Shown here piece after piece: positions 33,076 to 45,530 of a DNA stretch of 64,000 bases. This DNA is from Lycorma delicatula (taxonomy: Eukaryota > Arthropoda > Insecta > Hemiptera > Fulgoridae), in contig NC_134457.1 of assembly GCF_047948215.1 (NCBI RefSeq), positions 83,975,398 through 84,039,397 on the forward strand. Reading direction: 5' to 3'. Under the pieces are notes generated by a model, which saw only the letters and a program-made list of their open reading frames with translations, did not search any database and had not been told where the DNA came from. Position 1 is the stretch's first letter. Each line of letters starts with the position of its first letter. Made by a program: the position numbers and the translations under genes.

Positions 33076-35748
33076 ATCGTGTTGTCCACATCAAATTATT
33101 TTAATTAAAGAGATAATAATGGTTATAGTAGTTAAAATTGATCGCCGGTATTCTATTCAAACAAAATTTACGCCATAAATTCTTAATTAGTTTACTTTTT
33201 GATGAAATACAATCAAGAAGTACTGCAATAATGATTTCAAAGGATGCGTTAGTGAACTGTGCTGCGTTTAATCCCCAAGCTGTATAACTTAATCTATTAT
33301 CTGTTACAACCTTAATGTAAAATGTATTTACCGAGTGAGATTGACTTTCGTTTTAGATTGCGATTTTGTAGGCTATTACTCTGAACCGAATCCACATGCA
33401 AAACAAAGATAGAATACATTATTCCATTAAATTTATTTCTTTATCATGAATGGTTCTTATTAAAAGATTAAATTACATTTTATCTAATCTTTTCCTTCTT
33501 AATGAAGTACATTTAATAGTACGTAGGCATGAGATATAAAAAGAGCATATTTCGTGCAGGACTTGGAAAAATTTTTCAGTAACTTCGTTTGTCTACACCT
33601 ACTTTGTGTTGATCCATTTAGTTAACCATGAACGAATTGTTTAGCACGGCGTGACTTTTTCAATATAATGCACGTATAACCTGAATTGCAAAATTATTTT
33701 ATATGCTTTTCATGTTATTTGTTCCTTCAATTTTAACATTTCAAGTGAAATCATGATTTTCTCTACTTTAACTCTGCAAGATATAGATTTTTTATAAATA
33801 CTTTTCTTTTCTTTTTTTTTTGTATTTTCACATTAATATTTTAAATTCTCTTATTTTTCTTGTCAAAATCGGGAGTAATTTAATATATTTGTGCTTTAAG
33901 TTAAGTTTATTTATGTTTTTTTTTATACATTCAGAATGATTGTAGTAATAAACATGTAATACATGACGTAGATTATAAAACCTATGACGTATGACGTAGA
34001 CAATCATTTGTCTTAGTTCCGCATAAAATTCTGAGTTATGATGATCTAAAAAGAAAGAAAAAATAAAGTGTAAACAACGAAAGCTATAGTTGAAAGTGAA
34101 AATCAAAGTCGGTTGAAGGCTTTCACACTAGGATATGAAATATTAAAATTTCTTAAAAGAGAATATAAAAATCATTTTTTAGTTACTACAGAGTTTTGTA
34201 GTATTACTATTATAAGATTTATAAAAAAAAAATCATTAGTTAAAGTAATCATGTATTTACAAATATATGAAAAATGTACATAAATAAAAATTTAAAAATC
34301 GTTTTGTAGATGAAATTGTAATCTGAAGATTACTATGAATACTAAATTTAAAATAAATTTCGTTTGCATTAGTGAAAGTTGTTTTTTAAAATAGTTTTAA
34401 ATTTTTACTATAAAAAAACTTTACTAAGTTGTTTGTTATAATGTCCATTTTTACATTCAGAAGTCAAGAAAAACCTATTTATCTATATCCATTAAAATTT
34501 AGGGATCTGACCATCGTAATCCCGAAAGTGAAATATTATATTACTTGCTTCAGTGAAATTTGAGTATGCCCTAATTACCTCAGAACTATCTTGATTAAAA
34601 ATATTGAAGTACAATTATTTTAAAACAAATATTTATAAATCAAAGCACTTTAGGAACAAGGAACTTAATAAGCTGTGATATTCGAACCCTGTTTTTCAAA
34701 AAGTATTCATTACTGGAGATAAAAACTTTATAAGTAAAAAAGTATTTATTTTTTTCGGGCCGTCTTTTCTCTTCATACTGTGTAATGCTGAACCCCTTTA
34801 AAATAAAACGATTTAAAATAAAGTAATAGTTTAACTAATCAGTTTGGGATTTTTAAAAGATCATTCTCATCAGTTTAGGAAATATTGAATAGTCCTTTGA
34901 TCCTTTGATATACTTTATTGTTATTAATTATCTGCTTTAAAATCTTAAACCATTCATTTTTATTCTCTTCATTTTTCAAGATAAATTTATCTATATTTGA
35001 ATATAATTATTTAAAAGAACTTGAAAATTCTAGTCTAGTGTTTGAAAAAAAGTATTCACTGGGTGGATTGTAACCATTCAATTTTAAACATAAATAAACG
35101 AGTTATCTCGAGTTTCTCAAATAGACGTAACAATACTAATCATCTTAGACTTCCCATTAATGATAACGACATTTTTCTGTCACCCAAACTGTGAAATTTT
35201 ACTTGATGGCAAATTATCTTTAGTTGATTATTTTTATGATTTAGTTCTGAAAAAATCAAATCCCACTGTTTTGCTATGAAGCACCTTAATAAAACTAAAT
35301 ATTGAATCATTATAAAATATTTTAAATACCTACAAAAGTAAATATCATCTCTTGGGACTCCCTCAAATGTTCAGAACGGGTTTTCAAGATAAATAAATGG
35401 CCTGCCAAATTATTCTTTATCGCCCATCAGTAAGAATCATATAGACCTATAATTGAAAGTTAAAAATGTTAACTTTTCCTTGTGTTTTTTATTTATCAAT
35501 GTGTAGTTTTTGCTAAAAAAATCAATTACTCAAAAAAGTAACAATATTCATCTCTGACAAGCCAAATAACAGAATTATTCGTAAACTCAACACAACGTTT
35601 TGATTTACAACAAAAAGCTTTACAATAATTCCGTTGCCATCTTTAAAAAAATACTGAAGCTATAAAATTATCTTCCTTCCCATTTATTTAAAATACACTA
35701 AAATATTTTTTTTTATCCAAAAAGTACATAAAATATTTGTTCGAAATT

Positions 35749-35782
35749 TTTTTCCGGAGGATACTTTTATCCTCCGGAAAAA
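35749..35782. repeat. Hairpin with 15-bp perfect arms and CTTT loop
   Basis: TTTTTCCGGAGGATA (35749-35763) pairs exactly with TATCCTCCGGAAAAA (35768-35782). The GC-rich core is unusual for this region. No neighbouring gene is seen, so a transcription terminator role is not supported. Confidence 0.9.
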
Positions 35783-36857
35783 CTTTAGAATATACTAATT
35801 TATACCAAAATCATTTAGCTGCCATATATACACAATCACGAAACCTACTGCTTTTTTATCAATGTAACTTATATTTATTGTCAAAATTTTAAGTTACAAT
35901 GGATTCTGCACAAAACTTGTTCATAAAAAATTGATTTATAGTTGATTTTTTTTTCGTTAATTTTTTCATGAAAATAAACAAAATATAAGGTTTAAACATA
36001 CTGAAATTGTAATACAGATTAAGAATTATAGATTGTAGATTAAGAACAAAAGAATGCAATATAAAGAACAATTTGTGCTTTTAATGCAGGTAAAAGTACT
36101 AAAATAAAAAAAGGAACATTAGAAACGATCGTGCGACATCTCACCACGGCAATCCAGTTGACACTGAAGAAGTAGAGGGTGTGATAAACATCCTGAATTA
36201 CCTCCTACGCAAATCTTTCATATGAACTAGCAGGCGATGGAAGATTTGAAAGAAAGAAAAAGCCTAAAACAATCTTTAAGGAAACGACGTCAATGAGACT
36301 ACAACTTAACCTGAAATCTTTGAATGATTTTGATGAACTTCAACAACGTTTGTAAACTCTTTCACGGGCAAAAGATGCACGATGAACGTGCTGATAATTT
36401 AAGAATTATCGGTTTTGCGACGTGGTAAAACTTAGAATTATTGTCGACAAGGAATATTTTATTAATTGGATGGACCTTCATAATATTGTAAATAACATTT
36501 TTTTTTAGAGATCTTAAATACATTTTATATTTTTAGGGAGATCTAAATATTTTCACACACGTTATCACAGTTCTAGAAACCGTTGTAGAGAATAGATTAA
36601 ATGTAGATGTTTCATCTGAAGCAGTTTCATTAAGCAGTGGTTTATGTTTTACTTTTTTCCAAAGAAACTGCACAGTACGCTGTTGTTCTGAGTATAGTTT
36701 ATAAATATATAAGGAATATATAAGCCTCAAAAAAATATGAGAGAATGAGCTATAATTAAGGCACATACAGTTATTCTAAAAGATGTACTACAGACATATT
36801 GTAATCAACAGAGGATTATTTATTGCTCCAAAATAAAATGTTTATTCTTGAAGACTG

Positions 36858-36887
36858 ATTCTGTAGTTGTTCTTACAACTACAGAAT
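36858..36887. repeat. Hairpin with 13-bp perfect arms and TCTT loop
   Basis: ATTCTGTAGTTGT (36858-36870) pairs exactly with ACAACTACAGAAT (36875-36887). Confidence 0.9.
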
Positions 36888-37184
36888 AACAAAATTATTT
36901 AAACGAAAAAATGTCATTATTACCTTGGTATAAGATTTTTATTGAATTTTATTTATGGAAAAATAAAATATATTTTGGAAAAATTATGGTTGTCCTCTTT
37001 TTTCCTCCCCTCATTTATGTTTTGCATATTTCTAGCAGAAAATGGACTAGAATTTCGGGGAAAATATTTAAAAAGTTCTTAAATTGTTTCTTTACATTAA
37101 AAAAAGTTAATAAAAAATGTCCAACACTTTTTTAAAATTAAGAAAATGAGATATTTTTCAGTGTATAAAAAAATCACCACCAAC

Positions 37185-37294
37185 TGCAAATTGAAATTAT
37201 TAAATACAAATTAATGAAAGGTGAAAATAAAATAACAATATTTGAAACATTGAATACTTACATATGAACGCAAATATTTATTGCGTAGGCTAAA
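37185..37294 (+). repeat. Inverted repeat D, left copy (next to Merlin transposase)
   Basis: It matches the reverse complement of 43946-44056: TGCAAATTGAAA, ATTAATGAAAG, TTGAATACT, and GCAAATATTTATTGCGTAGG are in the same order. The last word is exact in both. It lies just beyond the C-terminal end of the Merlin-like transposase remnant, the position expected for a terminal repeat. Confidence 0.8.
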
Positions 37295-37344
37295 ACCGGC
37301 AATATCTTTAAAAATTGCTTGAAAAACAATGAGATTATCCGTTT

Positions 37345-37860
37345 TCATTTTTTAACGACTTAAGAATTCGCAGAAGTACTGATCAGAAATTTTGTTGGTA
37401 AGCCCCATTTTATTTTTAGCTACCTTCCATAGACATTCTTTATGATCAAGTTTGAGTATGCTGCCCCGTAATTGGATTAGTGAAATTCTGCAAACGGTTC
37501 ACAATGTTATGCAAATAATTTCTGTTCTAATTATGTACACTATTACATGCCGACCACTGATCAGAGATTATCTCCAGAACGATTATCTATTGCAAACATG
37601 AAACAGTTCCCTGTTTCACGGCATAGTCCTCCAGTCACCCTCTGCTCCTGAGGAATCCTAAGGAACTTTCTGACGTTCCTCCTTTTTACAGATAAAGACT
37701 CATCGATATCTACAGGCAGACCAGGACAACATGTTATACGAAGTGCTTTTAAAAAGCTAAAAAACGTAGGATGACCAAAATGATTTGGAATTATCATTAT
37801 GAAAATATGCTGTTTGGGAAAATGATCGTTCTGGAACTTGTTTCCAGAAAAGTATAACAT
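37345..37860 (-). pseudogene. Merlin (IS1595-like) transposase remnant
   Basis: The minus-strand frame 37860-37561 includes VDIDESLSVKRRN, then VTGGLCRETGNCFMFAIDNR. This matches the IDESLFxRRKxNxGR...QWVFGGVCRETxECFxVxVxDR block of Merlin and bacterial IS1595/ISXO2 transposases; the aspartate of IDES is the first catalytic residue. Downstream in shifted frames come VNRLQNFTNPITGQHTQT and HKECLWKVAKNKMGL, then NKISDQYFCEFLSR before TAA. These match the VNHSxxFVxPxTGxHTQxIE and YLxEFxWR endings. The middle catalytic segment is missing or scrambled. Merlins insert with 8-9-bp duplications. Stops and shifts make it dead. Family recognition rests on motif order, which is convincing. Confidence 0.75.
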
Positions 37861-39980
37861 AACCGGCTACAGGTTGTACGTAGATTAATCAGTTTACAAT
37901 TTTGTTTTAACGTGAAAAACAGAAAATTATTATTGTCAGAATAAAAGGGAACAAGTTTTTTTGCTATAAATAATATAATTGATATTTATTATACTTATAA
38001 CCTAGAACACAATAAATAGTTACGTCATGATAAATTAAATATAAAATTTAAACGTATAAATAACAATAATCCTTTTATTCATAGGTGATGTTTTATTTAT
38101 GTGTATAAAAATAGTATATTATAATATTAACTTGAAACATTTAAATACAACATAAATATAAGTCGTAATAAACTATGAACTAAACTTAACATGTTCAATT
38201 AAACTAATAATGTCATAAATTTAAGATAGTTTACTTTAGTACAAGCTTCTTGTCTCCTTCTGCTAAGTGAGCTGGCTGAGCTAAGTTGATTAATACGGGA
38301 TGTCGGTTCTTATTCTACAACTGAATCTGAGAAATGTTTATGGTGTTCCAGATCTAAATTCTAATAACAAAAGTACTATTTGTAATAAATTTAATTAAAA
38401 TGTTTATCGTTAGATAACTCATTACCGATCTATATTACAATTTTAATTAATAATAATAATAAGTAATAATATTTCTTGTTATTGATGTTATTACAAAGTT
38501 TAGTGTATAAAAACTAAGTACTAAACATTTCAATTAAAATTATTGTATTTACAGCAATAAGCTGTAAATAATAAGCTCTTTTATTATATTAATTTTCCTT
38601 CCAAATACTTCAAACATTTTATCTGAAAAATGTAATTTCGAAATAATTAGACTTAGTCTTCGTAACAATATGCAAAAACATTCGTGATATTAATTTTTAA
38701 TAACGACTAACATAAACATTTAACACTTTCCCGTATATAGTTATATAATAAATTACTGGGAAGGTAAGCTAAACGGATTGAATTTTAAATCTCGATGTTG
38801 TTGATTTCATATCCCCTCCTCTAACAAAAGAACATTATTTTAGCATTAAAAAGTTCTGGAAGGTCGTAGGAAATGTTGGCTTGTGTTTTGCTTGATATAT
38901 CCGGCTGGATTGATCGATATGGCTGAAATTTGGTACGATGATTTCTCTGTACGCGGCATTGATGATGTATAATTTTGGTCATAATTGATTAAGGGATCAG
39001 GATCATATGGGATCCGTATCTCAAAAATCTTACTTAAAGGATTGGTCACCATTTCATATAACAACTCTTAGATAGTTAAAATACTTTCTGATCCACTTTA
39101 ATCTTATTCAAATCCTCATAAAGGGGTGAGAGAAAATACTCTTTTTGCTTCATTGTTGTCGCTGAACTCAAAATCACATTCTTATTCTAATTAGATTGCT
39201 TCATTAACTAACTGTCCCCTTGAGTTTAGGAAATTTTTATGCAGGGGTGGAGAATAAAAATCCTAGTTTTTCTTATAATTTTCATCAATTATCATTTTGT
39301 TTGGTATCTTCTGACTGGACTCACCGATTTTAATGAAAATTTGAACTATGAGTTCTAAATAAGGGTAATCGGTGTCATTTAATTTTGGTTAAATTGTTCA
39401 ACGGGTGATGTGGGAAGTAGGACTACCGTGGTTCCCATATCTCATAATTTTGTTCAAAGAATAAAATAACTTTTTATAAGCTACCAGCAAAACAGGGAAA
39501 GTTATCCGAATATTTCCGAATTTTTGTAATGCAAAGATTATCAGAATTATTTTTTAAATGTTTCCAAATTTATAAATAAAATTATCACACTCTATTGAAT
39601 AGATAATGAAATATACTAAACTAATCGAGCAGATCTTTGCCAGTGAGTTTAACCTTTAATAACTCGCTTCAAAATATGGGTAAAAAAAATTAAAAAAAAA
39701 TTATTTACCAAAAACTTTTCTATTAAACAAATAATTTCATTTTGTTACCGAATTTTTTCTTTAAAAAAAAATTGAAGAAAAACTACTCAAATGTTCTGCC
39801 TTTACCAGTTTTACTCAAATTTACGCCTAATTATAAAAGAAGTAGGAGATAACGAGTTGAAGTCATGTTCAAAGAGAATATATTTAATCTTCTAGGCAAG
39901 AAAAGGGTTGTGTCGAGTTATAGCGATGGTCGGGTCCATCCACTTGCCAGATTAGTAACCAGTTAGATCAACACACCTGT
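37861..39980. other. AT-rich stretch with a weak internal repeat
   Basis: No gene is seen. Segments 38925-39062 and 39325-39470 share the order TTAATTTTGGT/ATAATTTTGGTC, a GGGxxAxGxxxxTxxGxGxxxxG block, CATATCTCA/CGTATCTCA and AATxTTxxTTxAA. They may be diverged units about 400 bp apart. Confidence 0.4.
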
Positions 39981-39984
39981 TTAA

Positions 39985-40262
39985 CCTACCGAATTGGTCT
40001 AATGGTGAACTCATCATCGCAAATCAGTTTATTTCGAAATCGAGAGTTCTAATGTTCAAATCCTAGTGAAGGCAGTTACTTTTATACGGATTTGAATATT
40101 AGATCGCGTTCTTTGGTGATTGGGTTTCAATTAACCATACATCTCATGAATGGTCCACCTGAGATTGAACAAGATTACACTTCATTTACATTCATACTAT
40201 CATCCTCATTCATTTTTTTGAAGTAATACTTTGTGGTGATTCCAGAAGCTAAACAGAAAAAG
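39985..40262 (+). mobile_element. tRNA-derived SINE, copy 1
   Basis: The head reads ACCGAATTGGTCTAATGGTG (A box), then GTTCTAATGTTCAAATCC (B box). The body and tail match 56841-57128 throughout: CTCATCATCGCAAATCAG, GATTTGAATA, TTCTTTGGTGATTGGGTTTC, and AAGCTAAACAGAAAAAG. Pol III boxes with an unrelated body and a simple A-rich end define a SINE. It lies inside the interval bounded by inverted repeat D. Confidence 0.85.
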
Positions 40263-41216
40263 TAAGATCAATACCTGTTTAAGGCATTAAATCTATACAA
40301 AAGAACCAGACTGACCCAAAATCATGTAAATAATTTATAAATAAAAAAAATATAAATAAATTTAAAAAAAGATGTCAGTTACAAACTTCTTTTTCTAAAC
40401 TAAGTTTTCATTATGATTATTCAATGGGTTTCTCTTAAATAAATTAATTTTTTAACTATTAAACTAATGCTTTTCATATACTTGCTACTACTGTATTCCT
40501 GTAATATAAACGGTTAAATTAAGGAACTGGTCATCTATGTTTTGGATGGACTGATACAATTCTTTTTTTTATTATTACTTTGAAAAAAAGACAAAATATC
40601 TCTTAAAAGAACTTTTTTGAGAATTTAAAATAATGAAGAGTAAGAAATAAGAAATAGTTGTGGTTTTCCCACAAAATAACAGCTGGTATTATGTTCTTTG
40701 CCAAAGGGAAATTCAACGTTAGGATTTTAAGGGATAAATTTCTATACATGAAATAGAGACTAAATAAGACTTTTTTTATGTAGTCATCAGTCATTTTCTA
40801 TGAGAGTAGTGTACGTTTTTAATAAATTATGACTTAAAAAAACCTAAACCATGTTCGCTAAAATACTAATGCATGTATATATGTATGTTATGTCACAACC
40901 ATAAGGTAACCACAATTGGTTTTAGGTGATCTAATATGAGTCACTCATGAAAATGAAAATCATTTTCAAGAATAAAAGGTTTTCCATGCTTAGCTTATTA
41001 AGAAAAAACAGGAAGGAGGTGATTTCATATCACCTTTTCCATTGTAGAGAATATATTGCTGCTTATCAATATAATACGCCAAGTGTTCTGAAAATTATTT
41101 GATTCTACAATTGAAACCTTCATTCTCTTCACTATAGAAATTGACAGGCAGTGAACACCATTACTCTGAGAAAAAGCAAACCTCTTATCTTAAGGTAGTT
41201 TAGTACATTTAGTCGA

Positions 41217-41277
<61 letters not shown>

Positions 41278-43070
41278 TCGTTTTTAACAAGCTTTCTTGA
41301 ACAGCTTTTTCAACAAAATTACGAATTTCGTACAAAATTACGTATCATTTTTTGTTGTTAAATATTAATACGTTATGTACTCATATATTGCTTTAAATTT
41401 TCAGTGTATTCAGGTAGCGTTAACTACTTTGAGGGTCATGATGACTAGGTTTGTGTATTTTATCTAAGGGTTATGTTGATTGTGTAGTGATGTACTTTTC
41501 ATACACGTTTATGCAGTGAGTTACAGCAGTGAATGAGCTAAAGCTTGTGTGTACGATTTTTTTTATTTTTGATTAGAATGAGCTGATACTTTTTCATAAG
41601 AAAACAAAATAAAATAACGAAAAGTCCGTCTTTTCTATAGACTTTTTTTGTTAGAAAACTATAAAAGAGAATTAGTGACAAGAATTTTCTGTACAGTTGA
41701 GATTATATGAAATAGTTGTACAAACAGCCATCCAAGGAATTTTAAATCGAGCATATTTACTTTATGTAAATATTGAAGGCCCTTTTTGAACAACTATTAT
41801 AACAGTAAGTTTGTAGTACGTTTACTTTTAAATAGTTAATGACAATGACATTGTTATTGTTTTGGTATAAAATAAATATAGTATTATAATCCCAAGCTTC
41901 GGTTTATTTTGTTTTTAACACTAAACTTTTCGGAACTCTTCGTGTTTAATTGACATTACTTACGTAAAATTTATCAGAATTAAATCCTCTACAAATCATT
42001 TTGTAATCTTTATTTGTTTACTGGCAATTTAACGAGGATATTATACATCAAACTTAAAAAAAAAAGGGTTTTTACAATAATTTTCTCCTAACTTTCTGGA
42101 GATGTAGTTCTGGAACTTATTTTATTCAATTTTTTTACATGAAAAAATGAAATCATCAAATTTAGCCCTTAATTTAAGTTCCAAGAATTTTAATATTGTT
42201 TCATTTTATTCTTAGAGCAGAAGTGAGCGAAATTTTTTACTAGCTACAACTCGAAAAAGAACCCATGCTTGTATGAACTTTTCTGTATTTTAATTTTTAA
42301 AATATGTTCTCAAATACTTTCCCTTTCTCTGTCAAAAAGTTTTGTATCTATGTGTACATACAAAGTTATATATATATATATATATATATATAAATCACGT
42401 TTTTATTCCGCTATAAGTGCATACTAAGAAAGAATCTTTTGAAATTCCGAGTTAAAGTGTTAAAATGTAATAATAATGAAACTAACTATTTTTTTTCATG
42501 CTTCTCTTTAGCTCACTTTCCTTCCACGATTAACGGTTAACGGATAGTGCACATGCGCAGTAGGTTTTTTGGATGAAGATCGATGTAGTTGATCGACCAA
42601 CGTAACGCTTCGAACACCCTTGTCCAAGATATCGAAAACTCACATATTAAACACTATCTTGCTAATAAAAAGTATAAAATAAAAGTAAAAATATGTTTTT
42701 AAAGCATTATTTTTAAAAAAATGTAAAAAAAATGGATTACGCAGTAAACATAAATAGAGGATAATTTTGTTTTCAACAAAATAATATGTATGTGTATAAG
42801 ATTGTCTATTTTTGCAAGACTACAATGAAAAGCATGGTGCGTGGTTTCGAGTTCAATATCTACATAAATTCTTTAAATATGACAAAGGCTTTGATGTAAA
42901 ATAGAAATGATAGCTTCAATATACAATATCTGGTAAATCTCTTTAGATGGACTAAAGTTAAGGAGCAAATAGAAGTGAGGTTGCTCCCCATGCGCCTTTT
43001 CATTATGGTCAACGTTATCCATATTATTTTGTTCAAACAAAATAATCTTTTATTTATATTTACTGGGTAA
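40263..43070. other. AT-rich stretch with TA microsatellites
   Basis: It contains (TA)n at 41221-41271 and 42368-42391. A more complex piece at 42520-42625 (CGGTTAACGGATAGTGCACA, then TGCGCAGTAGG) looks repeat-derived but is unassigned. No gene is seen. Confidence 0.5.
41219..41273. repeat. (TA)n microsatellite, about 26 units
   Basis: An uninterrupted run of TA/AT dinucleotides. A minus-strand frame through it is an artefact of the repeat. Confidence 0.95.
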
Positions 43071-43074
43071 TCCA

Positions 43075-43330
43075 TTTTTAACATTTTTTTAAGAGCACGT
43101 TTTAATTTTTTTTTTAATTTCTCGGCAACAAATGAAAATAACAACTTGAGTTTTTGTGTGTAATCTTCATGAGAATATCTGAAAACAAGTTTACATTTTT
43201 CAAAATTCGACCTTGAAAGTGGTGAAAAAGGTAAAAAAAAAAAAAAAAATTTAAATTATTGAAAATATTTCCGATTTCCGACTATACTAAACGAGATATT
43301 CAGTAGATCTGAGCTTGAAAATATTCTTCA
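43075..43330 (-). repeat. Dispersed repeat family B, copy 2
   Basis: Reverse-complement partner of 27700-27960. It carries the same ordered landmarks and an expanded A-run of 17 at about 43234-43250. Confidence 0.8.
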
Positions 43331-43672
43331 GATAAATATATAAAACCCATTTTTGGTTTTTATTTAATTTAGATTTATTAAGAGGCGCAACGGTGTACGT
43401 TGCGGCAGTTCAACCAACACATCCCCTGTCACTATTACTGTATGTGAGATGCGACGAGCTGCACCTGCCTCCGATTACTTAACTAAAATAGATAAAAAAA
43501 GAGTAACCCCGATGAGAAATGCATGTAACCACATAGCGCGGACCAATCCGTGATGAGGTACCAGTATATATGTATAAACTTAAAAAAACTACCACTAATT
43601 AGTTTAATCCTAAATTAAAATATTTTTTACTACAAAATGAATACTAATCAGTAAACGAGTTTTAAAATAATA

Positions 43673-43903
43673 CTAATTAAATAATCTATGATTTTCTACA
43701 CCCTCAAGTAACTTTTGTAAATAATTAAAACTCACATAATTCTGATCGTTCTCAGTTATCCTTCTCCCCAGTTTGTCGACCGTCATTACCCCAGAATTTA
43801 TATTAGATTTATTGCTGCACATATAAAAGAATTTTTGTCTCAAGTTCATGTTCATACCTGTCTGTTTAAGTTTAAGACAATCTCCACCAATAGGTTGATG
43901 CAA
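43673..43903 (-). pseudogene. Small frame beside inverted repeat D, possible transposase N-terminus
   Basis: A 76-codon minus-strand frame reads PIGGDCLKLKQTGMNMNLRQ and then KFFYMCSNKS. The GGDCLKLK...FYMCSNKS spacing could be a decayed zinc ribbon of the kind at the start of Merlin transposases. It starts 43 bases inside inverted repeat D (43946-44056), the right place for a 5' end. The sequence alone does not prove it. I would call it unrecognised but suggestive. Confidence 0.3.
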
Positions 43904-43945
43904 TTATGATTATTACGTTAGACTTAAAGAAGCATGGGTTATTTA

Positions 43946-44056
43946 TTTTTGGCCTACGCAATAAATATTTGCATTAATATGCTAGTATTCAAAGTTTCAA
44001 GTATTATTACCGTAGTTCAACTTTCATTAATCTATATTTAACCTTTTCAATTTGCA
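43946..44056 (-). repeat. Inverted repeat D, right copy
   Basis: Reverse-complement partner of 37185-37294, sharing GCCTACGCAATAAATATTTGC-type sequence exactly over 20 bases and further words outward to CAATTTGCA. Confidence 0.8.
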
Positions 44057-44087
44057 AATTTTTGTTTTTAATGTTTAAAAAAAAAAA

Positions 44088-45255
44088 TTATAAAAATATA
44101 TTTGATTACATATAAAAAATTATATTTTAAAAAAGCTTTTATTTAAGTAATATTAATATCAACATTAATAAAAAAAGGGAAACAAATTATAAAAACCCTC
44201 TAAAAGTAAAAAAGTAGAATTAAATCAAAGTGAGAATTTTAAATAAAAAAATATAATATATTAACAAATATAAAATGTACTGAAAAGTAAAAAAAAAATA
44301 TATAAATATCTAATAAATAAAACATAAATAAATGTAATAATTATTAAATTTTAAAATTAAAAGTAATGAAAATATTTAGTTAAATAAAAGCTCGGCGCAG
44401 TTTTTATAATTTATTTAAAACAACACAACATTTATTTTTTCAACAATTAATCTTAATTTTCATTTTCAATAACGACGCGAGGAGGCGGAAAAGTCTGCTG
44501 GAACCTCTCCAGTTGAAACTGACTAGCTACAAGTAACAATCTGGGAAAATGCACCCACTCGCTTTCTTTGTATGTGTTCTCACATAGTTGAAGTTCATCT
44601 TCGAATTCTGCTTGTAATCTAAGCCTAATTGACCAACTTTCCGCTAAAAGTTTCATTTTAATTAAATATGAATTTTTATTTAATGAATTCATAATTACGA
44701 TTACAATTATAATAATGATAATAATTAATAATTTTTCAGATTACCGTCAAAATCTAATAACTTTGTGCAAGATTTCTAAATTTAACTTTTACTTTTAATC
44801 TTATTAACTCTTAAAGGTCATCTCGGTGCAAATTTGAACCTCAAAGAATTAAAACTTGAGTTATTTTATTACAGATAAATAAAGTATATATTTTAAAATA
44901 CACCAAATGTCATATTTATTCGAAAAATTGTTATAAAAACTGCGCCACGCTTTTATTTAACTAAATATTTTCATTACTTTTAATTTTAAAATGTAATAAT
45001 TTTACATTTATTTATTGGTTATTTATTAGATATTTATATAATTTATTTTTTACTTTTCAGTGCATTATTATATTTGTTAATATATTATATTTTTTTGTTT
45101 AAAATTCTCAATTTGATTTAATTCTTATTTTTTATTTTTTAGAGGGTTTTTCTAATTTTTTTCCTTTTTTATTAATGTTAATAGTAATATTAGTTACATA
45201 AAAGCTTTTTTTAAAATATAATTTTTTATATGTAATCAAATATATTGTTGTAATT
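44088..45255. mobile_element. Foldback element: 322/325-bp arms around a 521-bp spacer
   Basis: The left arm 44088-44409 and right arm 44931-45255 are reverse complements along their whole length, with small indels. The arms end inward at AAAAGCTCGGCGCAGTTTTT / AAAAGCGTGGCGCAGTTTTT and outward at TATTTGATTACATATAAAAA. The arms are very AT-rich. The spacer holds an unrecognised small frame. A related partial copy of the inner end (TTAAATAAAAGCTTTT, then GCACAGTTTTTATA) is at about 45578-45630. No target duplication could be fixed. A long-TIR foldback or MITE-like transposon is the best reading. Confidence 0.8.
44453..44692 (-). CDS. Unrecognised 79-codon frame in the foldback spacer
   Basis: The frame runs from ATG 44692 to TAA 44453 on the minus strand. 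It includes LLAESWSIRLRLQAEFEDEL, then CENTYKESEWVHFPRLLLVA, then FQQTFPPPRVVIENEN. The middle part has balanced, protein-like composition and higher GC than the arms, unlike the lysine/asparagine/isoleucine-rich chance frames nearby. AACTTTTAG just before the frame's GC-rich part resembles a splice acceptor, so a captured exon is possible. I do not recognise the family. It could equally be the remnant of the element's own transposase. Confidence that it was once coding is moderate; that it is expressed now is low. Confidence 0.35.
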   Translation of the reverse strand: MNSLNKNSYLIKMKLLAESWSIRLRLQAEFEDELQLCENTYKESEWVHFPRLLLVASQFQLERFQQTFPPPRVVIENEN

Positions 45256-45327
45256 TTTTGTTCTTTTGTATTTTTTTTAAAACTAAAAAAAAGTAAAAAA
45301 ATGTGTAAAAAGTTATTTTTACACATC

Positions 45328-45530
45328 GAAGTTACATACGTGTACCAAATTTCAATCATTTTCATACGATAGTTCACGAGAAATGAAAATTTTCAACCAA
45401 ATGCATGAATTTAGCGTAGGGGTAGTGCGTGGGGGCGTGTGGGTGGGTCATATCAAATTCCGACACTGTAGTGCTGTATTGTCATTGAAGTTACATACGT
45501 GTACCAAATTTCATTGATTTTCATACGATA
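45328..45530. repeat. Direct repeat, 159-bp spacing
   Basis: GAAGTTACATACGTGTACCA followed by AATTTCA...TTTTCATACGATAG occurs at 45328-45372 and again at 45487-45531. Between them is a GC-rich patch (GTGCGTGGGGGCGTGTGGGT). Confidence 0.85.

Larger units (their letters stand above)
33076..37184. other. Long AT-rich stretch without a recognised gene
   Basis: No supported gene. It holds two clean hairpins (separate entries) and a block of higher complexity at 36120-36440 that gives no recognisable protein. The part at 34700-35450 vaguely resembles a minus-strand RT but not enough to call. Confidence 0.5.

Noticed and set aside
34700..35450. Minus-strand resemblance to a LINE RT (a GVPRDD-like phrase and trailing motifs)
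   Set aside because: Only isolated fragments looked right and their order and spacing were not convincing.
35749..35782. Rho-independent-type terminator
   Set aside because: This is eukaryotic intergenic DNA and no gene ends nearby.
36120..36440. Possible transposase remnant in the more complex block
   Set aside because: Translations in all frames showed no recognisable motif.
41132..41335. 67-codon frame with a run of alternating I and Y
   Set aside because: It is a translation of the (TA)n microsatellite.
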